64,000 nucleotides of DNA from positions 3,162,001 to 3,226,000 of the forward strand of contig NC_017955.1 in NCBI RefSeq assembly GCF_000306785.1, written 5' to 3'. Each line of letters opens with the position of its first letter. The first letter of the stretch is position 1. The position numbers were made by a program, and so were the translations under genes. Positions 12,712 to 21,452 of this stretch are shown in pieces. The notes beneath the pieces were generated by a model. That model had not been told where the DNA came from, did no database searches, and saw only the letters and a program-made list of their open reading frames with translations. Source of the stretch: Modestobacter italicus (GTDB taxonomy: Bacteria > Actinomycetota > Actinomycetes > Mycobacteriales > Geodermatophilaceae).

Positions 12712-13661
12712 GAGGCCGGCGGCGGGACCGGCTGGGTGTCCTCGCCCACGCCGTACTCGCCCGAGGTGCCGCGGCGCTCGGCCGCCAGCGCGAGCACGGT
12801 GCTGATCCGGCCGGCCGCGGTGTCCACGTTGTCCACCGTCGACACCGCAGCCGCGGCCGACCGGTCGCTGCGCACGGCCTCCACCAGGCCGCCCTCGCCG
12901 GCGGAGGCGAGGTCGCCGGCGACGACGGCGCCCGAGCCCTCGGCGTCCAGCGCGGTGGCCAGCTGCACCAGGTCCGCCGTCCGGGCGGCGTCCTCGCCGC
13001 CGGCGACCGTGCCGGCGGTGAGCACGACGGCGAGGTCGGCGGGGCTGACCGACGAGGTGTCCTGGCTGAGCACGTCCAGCTCGGTCAGGCCGGCGAGCAC
13101 GGTGGAGGTGTCGGTCGTGCTCGGCGGGATGCCGGCGTCGGGGCTGCCGTCGCCGGGGACCATCAGCACCTGGGCGAGCACGGACGCGGTCAGCTCGCCG
13201 ACGTCCTCGGTCGCCGGCCGGGTCACCGTGGCGGGCACCCCCGCGCCGGTCAGGTAGCTCTCCACCGTGCCGTCGGAGGCGGGGTCGGCGTAGCTGTCGG
13301 TGAGCCGGATCGTGCCGGTGACGGTGGCCCCGGCGCTGCCCAGCAGCGCGGTCACGCCCTCCACCACCTCGGCGTCCAGGTCGGGGCTGGCCACGACCAG
13401 CAGCACGCTCTCGCCGGTGAGGGTGTTCTCCACCAGCGTCGGGCCGACGGCCTCGTCGAAGGCGCCGACGTCGTCCAGCTGGGTCTGCAGCCCCTGCGTC
13501 TGGTCCTCCAGCGACCGCTTGTCGTCCTGCAGCGCGGTGACCTGGCCCTGCAGGTTGTCCGTCAGCGGGCCGTTGAGCTGGGTCGTGCCGATGACGATCC
13601 CCAGCGCCACCGCGAGGAACACCGCGATCAGCGAGACGAGGTGGTAGCGGAAGTCGATCAC
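12708..13661 (-). CDS. MctB/SteB family protein (copper transporter family, DUF3186)
   Basis: 317 residues. The N-terminus IDFRYHLVSLIAVFLAVALG is the family's hallmark and forms a single membrane anchor. A coiled-coil stretch (about 33-65) and a Gly/Ala/Val-rich extracytoplasmic domain follow. M. tuberculosis MctB (Rv1698) affects copper tolerance. The corynebacterial homologue SteB works with SteA in septal cell separation. The GTG at 13661 overlaps the steA stop (GTGA), which fits the SteA-SteB pairing. Which role applies here cannot be told from sequence. Confidence 0.9.
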   Translation of the reverse strand: MIDFRYHLVSLIAVFLAVALGIVIGTTQLNGPLTDNLQGQVTALQDDKRSLEDQTQGLQTQLDDVGAFDEAVGPTLVENTLTGESVLLVVASPDLDAEVVEGVTALLGSAGATVTGTIRLTDSYADPASDGTVESYLTGAGVPATVTRPATEDVGELTASVLAQVLMVPGDGSPDAGIPPSTTDTSTVLAGLTELDVLSQDTSSVSPADLAVVLTAGTVAGGEDAARTADLVQLATALDAEGSGAVVAGDLASAGEGGLVEAVRSDRSAAAAVSTVDNVDTAAGRISTVLALAAERRGTSGEYGVGEDTQPVPPPAS

Positions 13662-14842
13662 GTGAAGAGGTTCTCCAGCCAGAACACGAAGCTGTCCCAT
13701 TGGTCGACGAGCAGGTCGAAGTAGATGTGGCTGGCGGTGGACACCGCCAGCGCGGCGACGATCGACGCCAGCGCGGCGAGCACGAGCAGGACGAGCGCGA
13801 GGGTGGAGATGCGGCTGCGGTACAGCCGGCTGACGCCCTTGGCGTCGACCAGCTTGCCGCCCAGCCGGAGCCGGGTGAGGAAGGTCGAGGCCATCCCGCC
13901 GCGGCCCTTGTCCAGGAACTCGATCAGCGTGGCGTGCGTGCCGACGGCGACGATGAGCGAGGCGCCCTTCTCGTCGGCGAGCAGCATCGCGATGTCCTCG
14001 CTGGTGGCCGACGCCGGGAAGGTGATCGCGTCGACCCCGAGGTCCAGCACGCGCTGCAGGCCGGGCGCGCGACCGTCGGCGTAGGCGTGCACCACGACCT
14101 CGGCGCCGCAGCGCAGCACCGAGTCGCTCACCGAGTCCATGTCACCGATGATCATGTCCGGCTGGTAGCCGGCCTCGATCAGCGCGTCGGCGCCGCCGTC
14201 GACGCCGATGAGGACCGGCCGGTAGTCGCGGATGTAGGGCCGCAGCGCCTGCAGGTCCTCCTTGTAGTCGTAGCCCCGGACGACGACCAGCACGTGCCGG
14301 CCCTCGATCTGGGTGGTCACGTCGGGCACGCCCACGCCGTCGAGCAGCAGCGCGCGCTCGCGCTTCATGTACTCCATGGTGTTGGCGGCGAACGCCTCCA
14401 GCTGCACCGACAGCCCGGCCCGCGCCTCGGCCATCGCCTCCGCGACGGTGTCCGGCGTCTGCTCGACGCCCTCGGCCACGACCTGGTCGCCGGCGAACAC
14501 CTGGTTGCCCTCGATGCGGAGCTCCACCCCCTCCTTGACCCGGGTGAAGACCTCCTTCCCGACGCCGTCGACGAGCGGGATGCCGGCCTCGACGAGGATC
14601 CCGGGACCCAGGTTGGGGTAGCGGCCCGAGGTGCTGGGCGCGGCGTTGACCACCGCGGCGACCTTGCAGGCCACCAGCGAGTCGGCGCTCACCCGGTCGA
14701 CGTCGACGTGGTCGATGACCGCGATGTCACCCGGCCGCAGCCGCTTGGTCAGGTTCTTCGTCCGCCGGTCGAGACGCGCGGTACCGGCGACGCCGGGGGC
14801 GGTCTCGGTCGCTCGTCCGCGCCGCAGGGTGCCGATGCGCAT
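13658..14842 (-). CDS. steA: Cytokinetic ring protein SteA (Rv1697 family)
   Basis: 394 residues. The middle of the protein (about 180-330) has a thiamin-pyrophosphokinase-like fold with GVDGGADALIEAGYQPDMI and IGDMDSVSD. The C-terminus has one strong membrane segment (about 350-372) followed by a short aromatic tail. Corynebacterial SteA sits at the division septum and acts with SteB and the RipA hydrolase. A true thiamin-pyrophosphokinase activity is not implied. The ATG at 14842 is used; it is divergent from the TetR gene with a 154-bp gap that holds both promoters. It heads the overlapping run down to pyrG. Confidence 0.9.
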   Translation of the reverse strand: MRIGTLRRGRATETAPGVAGTARLDRRTKNLTKRLRPGDIAVIDHVDVDRVSADSLVACKVAAVVNAAPSTSGRYPNLGPGILVEAGIPLVDGVGKEVFTRVKEGVELRIEGNQVFAGDQVVAEGVEQTPDTVAEAMAEARAGLSVQLEAFAANTMEYMKRERALLLDGVGVPDVTTQIEGRHVLVVVRGYDYKEDLQALRPYIRDYRPVLIGVDGGADALIEAGYQPDMIIGDMDSVSDSVLRCGAEVVVHAYADGRAPGLQRVLDLGVDAITFPASATSEDIAMLLADEKGASLIVAVGTHATLIEFLDKGRGGMASTFLTRLRLGGKLVDAKGVSRLYRSRISTLALVLLVLAALASIVAALAVSTASHIYFDLLVDQWDSFVFWLENLFT

Positions 14843-14996
14843 GGCCGCGATGTTCCCACGGGCCCCGGGGTCGGCGGACCCGACGCGCACCAGCGACCGG
14901 TCGATCACGGTCAGTGAACGACACCACAAGAGCAGGCAAATCAGTCGTGTCGGGTCGGGTGTCGCTGTCCGGGGACCGGACCGTCCCGTCACTAGC

Positions 14997-15935
14997 GTGA
15001 CTGGTGTGACTGCAGGGGCCTCCGCGAGCCGGAGTACAGCGACAGTTCTCGCCGACGACCTGGTGGAGGAGCTCGCCGGTCGCCGCGATCCCGAGGCGGC
15101 TGCAGCCGCTGCAGTGGCCGACGCGACGCCGTCCGGTGCCGAGGTCGAGGCGCACGTCGTCCCGCTGGCGGCGCGGTCCGCGGCCGAGGAACCGGAGCCG
15201 CTGGTGGAGGAGCCCGACCCGGTCGCCGACCGGGCGGACGCCCCGGCCGCGTTTTTTGCCGACGTGCCCGGTCCGGGCCGGCGCCCCCGCCGCCGGGAGC
15301 GGCGCGGTCCCACCCTGCGCGAGCAGCGGCGGCTGCGGACCCGGGAGGCGATCGTCGACGCGGCTGCCGAGCTGTTCGTCGAGCGCGGGTTCGACCACGT
15401 GAGCGTGATGGAGATCGCGCAGCGCGCCGGCGTGGTCGAGAAGACGGTGTTCAACCACTTCCCGGTCAAGGAGGGGCTGGTCTTCGAGGCCGACCCGCCG
15501 ATCCGGGCCGCCCTGCTGGACGCCGTCCGCCGCCGGCCGGCCGGGGAGTCGGTGGCCGCCGCGGCGGGTGGGTTCGTGGTGGCCGCGGTCAGCCAGCTGG
15601 GCTCCCCCGCCGCCGCGGAGGGCATGACCGAGATGGCCCGGGTTATCCGCGGCAGCCGGACGCTGCAGGCCCGCGAGCGGGAGATCCTCGGCACGCTGAC
15701 CGACACGCTGGCCGAGCAGATCACCCTGGAGACGCGGGCGGCGGCCGGCGAGCTGGAGCCGTGGCTGGCCGCCAACGCCGTCATGGGGCTGTACTCGTCG
15801 CTGCTGGAGCTGGCCCGCGACCGGGTGCTCGCCGGCGCGTCCGGGCCCGAATTGGTGGCGATGCTGCGCACCCGCGGGCAGCGCGGCCTCGCCCTGCTGC
15901 AGTTCGGCCTCGCCGGCTACGCCAAGCGCCGCTGA
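14997..15935 (+). CDS. TetR-family regulator with a long acidic/Ala-rich N-terminal extension
   Basis: 312 residues. The TetR helix-turn-helix occupies about residues 110-160: TREAIVDAAAELFVERGFDHVSVMEIAQRAGV, then KTVFNHFPVKE. An all-helical ligand domain follows. Residues 1-100 are an unusual Ala/Glu/Pro/Asp-rich extension ending in an Arg-rich patch, not seen in ordinary TetR proteins of about 200 residues. The start is GTG at 14997 or 15006; a TAGCGT -10-like box lies immediately before the first GTG, so the mRNA may be nearly leaderless. It converges on the desaturase gene across a strong terminator and may control that lipid module or the divergent steA. Confidence 0.82.
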   Translation: MTGVTAGASASRSTATVLADDLVEELAGRRDPEAAAAAAVADATPSGAEVEAHVVPLAARSAAEEPEPLVEEPDPVADRADAPAAFFADVPGPGRRPRRRERRGPTLREQRRLRTREAIVDAAAELFVERGFDHVSVMEIAQRAGVVEKTVFNHFPVKEGLVFEADPPIRAALLDAVRRRPAGESVAAAAGGFVVAAVSQLGSPAAAEGMTEMARVIRGSRTLQAREREILGTLTDTLAEQITLETRAAAGELEPWLAANAVMGLYSSLLELARDRVLAGASGPELVAMLRTRGQRGLALLQFGLAGYAKRR

Positions 15936-15957
15936 CGGAGGACCCCCGAACAGCGAG

Positions 15958-15986
15958 AGGCCCCTCTCCCGTCGGGAGAGGGGCCT
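15958..15986. terminator. Bidirectional terminator between tetR and the desaturase gene
   Basis: A perfect 13-bp inverted repeat (arms 15958-15970 and 15974-15986, loop GTC) lies between two convergent genes. It is GC-rich and followed by short T-containing sequence. It would serve both strands. Confidence 0.88.
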
Positions 15987-15996
15987 TCGTGCGCTG

Positions 15997-17190
15997 TCAG
16001 GCGGCGTTCTGCAGCTGGCGGCGGACCTTCGGACCGCCGGTCGTCATCTTGTAGAGCTTGGCGACCTGCGCCGGCACGTTCGCCGGGGTGGTCTGGGCCA
16101 GCCAGCCGTTGGGCAGCGAGAGCCGGATGACCTTGTGCCAGGCCGAGCCGACCTGGCGGGGCAGCGACGCCGAGTGGTACCGAAGCCCGTACCGGCGGAA
16201 GAGGTCCTCGACCTTCGGGGCGATCTCGGCGTACCGGTTGCTCGGCAGGTCGGGGAACAGGTGGTGCTCCACCTGGTGCGACAGGTTGCCGGTCATGAGG
16301 TGCATGGCCTTGCTGCCGGAGATGTTGGCCGAGCCGAGCATCTGGCGCAGGTACCACTCGCCGCGGGTCTCGCCGTCGATCGACTTCTTCTCGAAGGTCT
16401 CGACGCCCTCGGGGAAGTGCCCGCACATGATCACCGAGTGCGACCACAGGTTGCGCACCACGTTGGCGGTGAAGTTCGCCGCCAGGGTCGGCAGGAACGA
16501 CGGGCCGGACAGCAGCGGGTGGACGACGTAGTCCTTGGTCATCTGCTTGCGGATCTTGCGCAGCACGGCCTTGCCGCGGGCCTTGAACTCCGGGTCCTTG
16601 CGGCGCTCGGGCGTGGCCAGGTTCTTGCCCAGCTCCAGGTCGTAGGCGGCGATGCCGTACTCGAAGAAGCAGGCGTTGACGAAGTTCCACACCGGCTGCA
16701 GCAGGTACAGCGGCACCCACTTCTGGTCCTCGTCGACGCGCATGATGCCGTAACCGAGGTCGTTGTCCTTGCCGATCACGTTCGTGTACGTGTGGTGCAG
16801 CTCGTTGTGCGAGTGCTTCCACTGCTCGGCCGGGCTGGCCATGTCCCACTCCCAGGTCGTGGAGTGGATCTTCGGGTCGCGCATCCAGTCCCACTGGCCG
16901 TGCAGGATGTTGTGCCCGATCTCCATGTTCTCCAGGATCTTGGCGACCGAGAGCCCGACGGTGCCCAGCACCCAGGCGGGCGGGAACTTGGAGAACAGCA
17001 GGACGGCGCGGCTGCCCAGCTCGAGCTTGCGCTGCACGTCGATCACCCGGCGGATGTAGGCCGCGTCGGACTCGCCGCGGCTGTCCATCACGCCCTGCCG
17101 GAGGGCGTCGAGCTCGACGCCAATGGCCTCGATGTCCTCGGCGCTCAGGTGGGCGATCGGGTTGTCGGACTTCTTCTGCAGGACGGTCAT
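15997..17190 (-). CDS. Membrane fatty-acid desaturase (acyl-CoA desaturase, DesA3-like)
   Basis: 397 residues. The three histidine boxes of the di-iron membrane desaturases are present: HNILHGQWD (about 93), HSHNELHHTYTN (about 123), and HQVEHHLFPDLPS (about 305). Hydrophobic segments lie between them. It would introduce a double bond into a fatty acyl chain using electrons from the adjacent reductase. The ATG at 17190 has a strong GGAGGAG site 7 nt upstream. The reductase gene ends 41 bp upstream on the same strand. This is the arrangement of mycobacterial Rv3230c-desA3, which makes oleate from stearoyl-CoA; the regiospecificity here is inferred. Confidence 0.92.
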   Translation of the reverse strand: MTVLQKKSDNPIAHLSAEDIEAIGVELDALRQGVMDSRGESDAAYIRRVIDVQRKLELGSRAVLLFSKFPPAWVLGTVGLSVAKILENMEIGHNILHGQWDWMRDPKIHSTTWEWDMASPAEQWKHSHNELHHTYTNVIGKDNDLGYGIMRVDEDQKWVPLYLLQPVWNFVNACFFEYGIAAYDLELGKNLATPERRKDPEFKARGKAVLRKIRKQMTKDYVVHPLLSGPSFLPTLAANFTANVVRNLWSHSVIMCGHFPEGVETFEKKSIDGETRGEWYLRQMLGSANISGSKAMHLMTGNLSHQVEHHLFPDLPSNRYAEIAPKVEDLFRRYGLRYHSASLPRQVGSAWHKVIRLSLPNGWLAQTTPANVPAQVAKLYKMTTGGPKVRRQLQNAA

Positions 17191-17231
17191 GTGCAGCTCC
17201 TCCTGGGGGGCGGCGCGTGGTGCGGGATCGG

Positions 17232-18335
17232 TCAGTGGTCGATGTCGCAGGCGCCGGCGGCGGCGCTGATGCAGGTCTGGACGAGCACGCCGTCGCCGGG
17301 GGCGGCGGTGGTGACCTCGCCGGTGCGCAGGTCGCGGACGGCGCCCTCGCGGAGCGGGAGCACGCAGCCGTAGCAGATGCCCATCCGGCAGCCACTGGGC
17401 ATGAGCAGCCCGGCCTCCTCGGCGGCGTCGAGGATCGGCGTGGCGCCGTCGACCTCGAGCGAACGGCCGGACCTCCCGAAGCTCACCGTGCCGCCCTCCC
17501 CGGTGACCAGCACCCGGGGGCGGAACCGCTCGGTGTAGAGCTGGTCGGCGATTCCGGCGGCGGCCCAGTGCTCCTCGAGGGCCTCCAGCAGCCCGACCGG
17601 ACCGCAGGCCCAGGTGGAGCGCTCCGCCAGGTCGGGCACCAGCTCGGCGAGCGCGGCGGCGTCCAGCAGGCCGGCGCTCTCGGTGTGCCGCTCGACCAGC
17701 CGGATCTGCCCGGTGCGGGCCAGCTCGCGCAGCTCGGCGCCGAAGATGACGTCGTCGGCGGTGGGCGCGGAGTGCACGACCACGACGTCGTCGTGCTCGT
17801 GCACGTGGTTGCGCAGGATGCCCATCACCGGGGTCACGCCGGACCCGGCGGTGACGAACAGGCACTTCTCCGGACGCCGGGCCGGCAGCACGAAGTCACC
17901 GGTGGCCTGGTCCAGCTGCACGATCGTGCCCGGCCGCGCCCGGTGGACCAGGTGGTTGCTCACCTTGCCGCCCGGGATGGCCTTGACGGTGATGGTGAAG
18001 CAGCCGTCGGCCCGCCCGAGCACCGAGGTGATCGAGTACGCCCGCCACTGCCGGACGCCGTCGACGTCGATGCCGATCCGGACGTACTGACCGGGCGTGT
18101 GCGGGAGCCAGTCCCGGCCGGGGCGGATGACCACCGTCGCGGCGTCCCGGGTCTCCGGGCGGACCTCCTCGATCCGGCCGCGCAGCGCGGCGCCGGAGCG
18201 GAGCGGGTCGACGAGGTCGAGGTAGTCCGAGGGCAGCAGCGGCGTGGTGACCAGCTCGGCGACCCTGACCACCCGGTCGCGGAGCTTCCCCAGCACCGGC
18301 CGGGCCGAGGAAGGGCGCGGGACGGTTGCGGTCAT
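17232..18335 (-). CDS. Ferredoxin reductase with C-terminal 2Fe-2S domain, desaturase electron donor
   Basis: 367 residues. After an N-terminal extension comes an FAD-binding beta-barrel with WRAYSITS, then an NAD(P) domain with VTAGSGVTPVMGILRN and a late WACGPVGLLEAL. A plant-type 2Fe-2S domain follows: CRMGICYGC with a fourth cysteine near the C-terminus. This order matches Rv3230c-type reductases, which pass NADPH electrons to stearoyl-CoA desaturases. The ATG is at 18335. The gene lies immediately upstream of the desaturase and is divergent from the PucR-type gene, so the two form a small regulated operon. Confidence 0.92.
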   Translation of the reverse strand: MTATVPRPSSARPVLGKLRDRVVRVAELVTTPLLPSDYLDLVDPLRSGAALRGRIEEVRPETRDAATVVIRPGRDWLPHTPGQYVRIGIDVDGVRQWRAYSITSVLGRADGCFTITVKAIPGGKVSNHLVHRARPGTIVQLDQATGDFVLPARRPEKCLFVTAGSGVTPVMGILRNHVHEHDDVVVVHSAPTADDVIFGAELRELARTGQIRLVERHTESAGLLDAAALAELVPDLAERSTWACGPVGLLEALEEHWAAAGIADQLYTERFRPRVLVTGEGGTVSFGRSGRSLEVDGATPILDAAEEAGLLMPSGCRMGICYGCVLPLREGAVRDLRTGEVTTAAPGDGVLVQTCISAAAGACDIDH

Positions 18336-18375
18336 ACAGAGAGCTTTCCCAGTTCCCCGACCAATCACCTGCTCT

Positions 18376-18391
18376 CTCGACGTGAATCGAG
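18376..18391. promoter_or_regulatory. Dyad in the reductase/PucR intergenic region, possible operator
   Basis: CTCGA and TCGAG half-sites flank a 6-bp spacer in the 87-bp region between the divergent ferredoxin-reductase and PucR-type starts. It is short and could be chance; the position is the only support for an operator role. Confidence 0.35.
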
Positions 18392-18422
18392 CGGTAAGTT
18401 CTGTTCTCCACGAACAAAGGAG

Positions 18423-19616
18423 GTGGCGGCGACGAGCGAGCTCATCACGTTCCCACCCGCCGTGGTGGCGGCGATGCAGGCCGAGCTGCCCGCGGTGGCC
18501 CAGCACACCGTCGCCACCATCGTGGTGGAGGTGCCCAGCTACGCCGACGCGTTCGCCGGGGAGATGGGCCGGGCCATCTCCAGCGCCGTGGAGCTGGCCC
18601 TCGGTGGCTTCCTGGACCTCGCGACGGCGACCGGCGGCGTCGACCCGAGCCGGCCGATCGGGCCGGCGCTGGAGGGCGCCTACAAGCTGGGCCGGGGCGA
18701 GGCGCGCAGCGGCCGGTCGATGGACTCGCTGCTGGCCGCCTACCGGGTGGGCGCCCGGGTGGCCTGGCGGCACATGAGCGACACCGCCGTGGCCGCCGGG
18801 CTGACCGTCGGGTCGCTGGCCCGCTTCGCCGAGCTGGTGTTCGCCTACATCGACCAGCTGTCGGCCTCCAGCGTCGCCGGCCACACCGACGAGCTGGAGA
18901 CGACCGGCCGGGTGCGCCGGCACCACCGGGAGCGGCTCGGTGCGGTGCTGCTGGCCGGCCGGCCGGTGCACGAGCTGACCGCCGCGGCCGAGCGCGCCGA
19001 CTGGCCGACCCCGCGCACGCTCACCGCCGTGCTGCTGCCGGAGGTGCGGGCGCGCGGTGCCCTGGGGCTGCTCGACGCCCGCACGCTGCAGGTCAGCGAC
19101 GACCCGCCGGGGCTGGACCCCTCGACCGAGCTGACCGTCCTGCTCGTGCCCGACGCCGGCGAGGGTGCCCGGCCGGCGCTGCTGCGCGCCCTGCAGGGCC
19201 GGTCCGCGACGGTCGGGCCGGCGAAGCCGTGGGCGTCGGTGGCGGCCTCCTACGGCCGGGCGCTGCGGGCGCTGCGGCTCGGGCTGGTCGCCGAGGGGCC
19301 GGCCGCGCTGGACACCGAGCAGCGGCTGCCCGACCTGGTGCTGCGGGCCGACGACGAGGCGCTGGCCGACCTGCGCGCCGCCGCGCTGGCGCCGCTGGAC
19401 GGGCTCAGCGGAGCCGCCCGGGAGAAGCTGGTCGCCACGCTGCGCTCCTGGCTGCTGCACCACGGCCGGCGTGAGCAGGTGGCCGCGGAGCTCTTCGTGC
19501 ACCCGCAGACCGTGCGCTACCGGATGGGGCAGCTGCGCGAGCTGTTCGGCAACCGGCTCGACGACCCGCAGCGGGTGCTCGAGCTGACTCTCGCCCTGGG
19601 CGCGACGCCGGGCTGA
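18423..19616 (+). CDS. PucR-family transcriptional regulator
   Basis: 397 residues. The C-terminal PucR helix-turn-helix (about 345-395) is clear: LRSWLLHHGRREQVAAELFVHPQTVRYRM and then LRELFG. The N-terminal half is helical, rich in Ala/Leu, and probably senses a ligand or oligomerises. The gene is divergent from the ferredoxin reductase-desaturase pair and is their likely regulator. The start is ambiguous: the GTG at 18423 lies within a good AAAGGAGG ribosome binding sequence (18416-18423). Translation might therefore begin a few codons later, possibly at an ACG at 18432. It converges on recN. Confidence 0.85.
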   Translation: MAATSELITFPPAVVAAMQAELPAVAQHTVATIVVEVPSYADAFAGEMGRAISSAVELALGGFLDLATATGGVDPSRPIGPALEGAYKLGRGEARSGRSMDSLLAAYRVGARVAWRHMSDTAVAAGLTVGSLARFAELVFAYIDQLSASSVAGHTDELETTGRVRRHHRERLGAVLLAGRPVHELTAAAERADWPTPRTLTAVLLPEVRARGALGLLDARTLQVSDDPPGLDPSTELTVLLVPDAGEGARPALLRALQGRSATVGPAKPWASVAASYGRALRALRLGLVAEGPAALDTEQRLPDLVLRADDEALADLRAAALAPLDGLSGAAREKLVATLRSWLLHHGRREQVAAELFVHPQTVRYRMGQLRELFGNRLDDPQRVLELTLALGATPG

Positions 19617-19640
19617 CCCGCCCGGCCCCCCGGTCCGCCG

Positions 19641-21452
19641 TCAGCCGCGGCCCTCGGCGGCGACGGCGATCAGCTCGCGGGCGTGCGCCTGGCCGGTGTC
19701 GCTGTCGGCCAGACCGGAGAGCATCCGGGCCAGCTCGCGCACCCGGTCCTCGTCGCGGACGGCGCGGATGTCGGTGGCGGTGACCCCCTGCGCGCTGTCC
19801 GGGGACTTGTCGACGACGAGGTGGGTGTCGGCGAAGGCAGCGACCTGGGCGAGGTGGGTGACCACGACGACCTGGTGCTCCCGGGCGAGCCGGGCCAGCC
19901 GCCGGCCGATCTCCCCCGCCGCCTGACCGCCCACGCCGGCGTCGACCTCGTCGAAGACCATCACCGGCACCGGGTCGGCGCCGGCGAAGACGACCTCGAT
20001 GGCCAGCATGACGCGGGAGAGCTCACCGCCGGAGGCGCCCTTGTGCACCGGTCGCGCCGGCGCGCCGGGGTGCGGGGAGAGCAGCAGCGCCACCTCGTCG
20101 GCACCCTCGGGCCCGGGCTGGTCGGGGTCGCTGTCGATGTGGAAGGACACCTGGGCGTTCTTCATCGCCAGCCCGGCCAGCTCGGCGCCCACCTCGGCGG
20201 CGAACCCTTCGGCCGCGGCCCGGCGCCCCGCCGTCACCCGGGCGGACAGCGCGGCCAGCTGCTCCCGCGCCGCGTCCCGCTGCGCCTCGAGCGCCTCGAG
20301 CGCCTCGTCGGAGACGTCCAGCTGGGAGAGCCGGGCCTGGGCGTCCGCCGCCCACGCCAGCACCCCGGCCAGGCCCTCACCCGGCTCGGCGTACTTGCGC
20401 ACCAGAGCGGTGATCGCCGCCCGTCGGTCGAGCACCTCGGCCAGCCGGGCCGGGTCGGCGTCGAGGTCGGCGACGTAGCTGGCCAGCTGCACGGCGACGT
20501 CGGAGACCACGGCGACCGCGTCGGCCAGGTCCTGGGCCAGCAGCACCAGGGTCGGGTCGTCGGAGCCGGCCAGCGCCCGCTCGGCGGTGGACAGCGCGGT
20601 CGATGCGTCCTGCGGGAGCTCCCCGCCCCCGAGGTCGCCGGTGACGTCCCCGACGAGGGCGAGCCGGGCGGTGTCGGCGACGGTGCGCAGCGCATCGGCG
20701 TCGCCGAGCCGCCGGGCCTGGGTGTCCAGCTCCTCGTCCTCCCCCGGCTCGGGTCCGAGCGCGGAGATCTCCTCCAGGCCGTGCCGCAGCACGTCGGCGG
20801 CCTGGGTCAGCTCGCGGACCTGGCTGCGGCGCCGGTCCAGGTCGTCGGCCAGCTGCCGCCAGGTGGCGTGGGCCGCCCGGTGCTCCTCCACCAGCGCCAG
20901 GTGCTCCGGGCCGGCGTAGCGGTCCAGCGCGCGGCGCTGCTCCGCGGGGCGGGTGAGCCGCAGCTGGTCGGTCTGGCCGTGCACCGCGAGCAGGTCCTCC
21001 GCCAGCTCGGCGACGACGCCGACCGGCACGCTGCGGCCGCCGAGGTGCGCCCGCGACCGGCCCTCGGCGCTGACCGTGCGGGCCAGGATGAGGCTGCCGT
21101 CGTCGTCCGGCTCCGCGCCGGCGTCCGCGGCCCGCGCCCACACCGGGGACTCCGCGGGCAGCACCAGCCGGCCCTCGACGCCGGCCCGGCCGCCGGCGCG
21201 CACCCGCCCGGGGTCGGCGCGGCCGCCGAAGAGCAGCGTCAGGCCGGTGACGACCATCGTCTTGCCCGCACCGGTCTCGCCGGTGACCACGGTGAGACCC
21301 GGGCCGAGGTCCAGGGTGACGTCGTCGATCGCGCCGAGCCCGCGGATCCGCAGCTCGGTCAGCGCGCCGTTGACCGCCGTCCCGGCCTCCCGGGGGCGGG
21401 ACGGTGCCCGCGACCGGGAGCGGGGCTCAGGCCGCGCCGTCCTCGTGGCCAC
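19641..21452 (-). CDS. recN: DNA repair protein RecN
   Basis: 603 residues. An SMC-like ATPase acting at double-strand breaks. Walker A is VVTGETGAGKTMVVTG near residue 50. A long coiled-coil middle is rich in Leu, Gln and Glu. Near residue 480 come the ABC signature (SGGELSRVMLAIE) and Walker B (VMVFDEVDAGVGGQAA). The GTG at 21452 has a GGAGGAGGT site about 6 nt upstream and overlaps the end of nadK by 26 bp. The order tlyA-nadK-recN is conserved in actinobacteria. The N-terminal 25 residues before the ATPase core are an Arg/Pro-rich extension. Confidence 0.96.
   Translation of the reverse strand: MATRTARPEPRSRSRAPSRPREAGTAVNGALTELRIRGLGAIDDVTLDLGPGLTVVTGETGAGKTMVVTGLTLLFGGRADPGRVRAGGRAGVEGRLVLPAESPVWARAADAGAEPDDDGSLILARTVSAEGRSRAHLGGRSVPVGVVAELAEDLLAVHGQTDQLRLTRPAEQRRALDRYAGPEHLALVEEHRAAHATWRQLADDLDRRRSQVRELTQAADVLRHGLEEISALGPEPGEDEELDTQARRLGDADALRTVADTARLALVGDVTGDLGGGELPQDASTALSTAERALAGSDDPTLVLLAQDLADAVAVVSDVAVQLASYVADLDADPARLAEVLDRRAAITALVRKYAEPGEGLAGVLAWAADAQARLSQLDVSDEALEALEAQRDAAREQLAALSARVTAGRRAAAEGFAAEVGAELAGLAMKNAQVSFHIDSDPDQPGPEGADEVALLLSPHPGAPARPVHKGASGGELSRVMLAIEVVFAGADPVPVMVFDEVDAGVGGQAAGEIGRRLARLAREHQVVVVTHLAQVAAFADTHLVVDKSPDSAQGVTATDIRAVRDEDRVRELARMLSGLADSDTGQAHARELIAVAAEGRG

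Noticed and set aside
13658-14842. Thiamin pyrophosphokinase
   Set aside because: The TPK-like motif is present, but the N-terminal domain, the C-terminal membrane helix and the mctB neighbour identify SteA.
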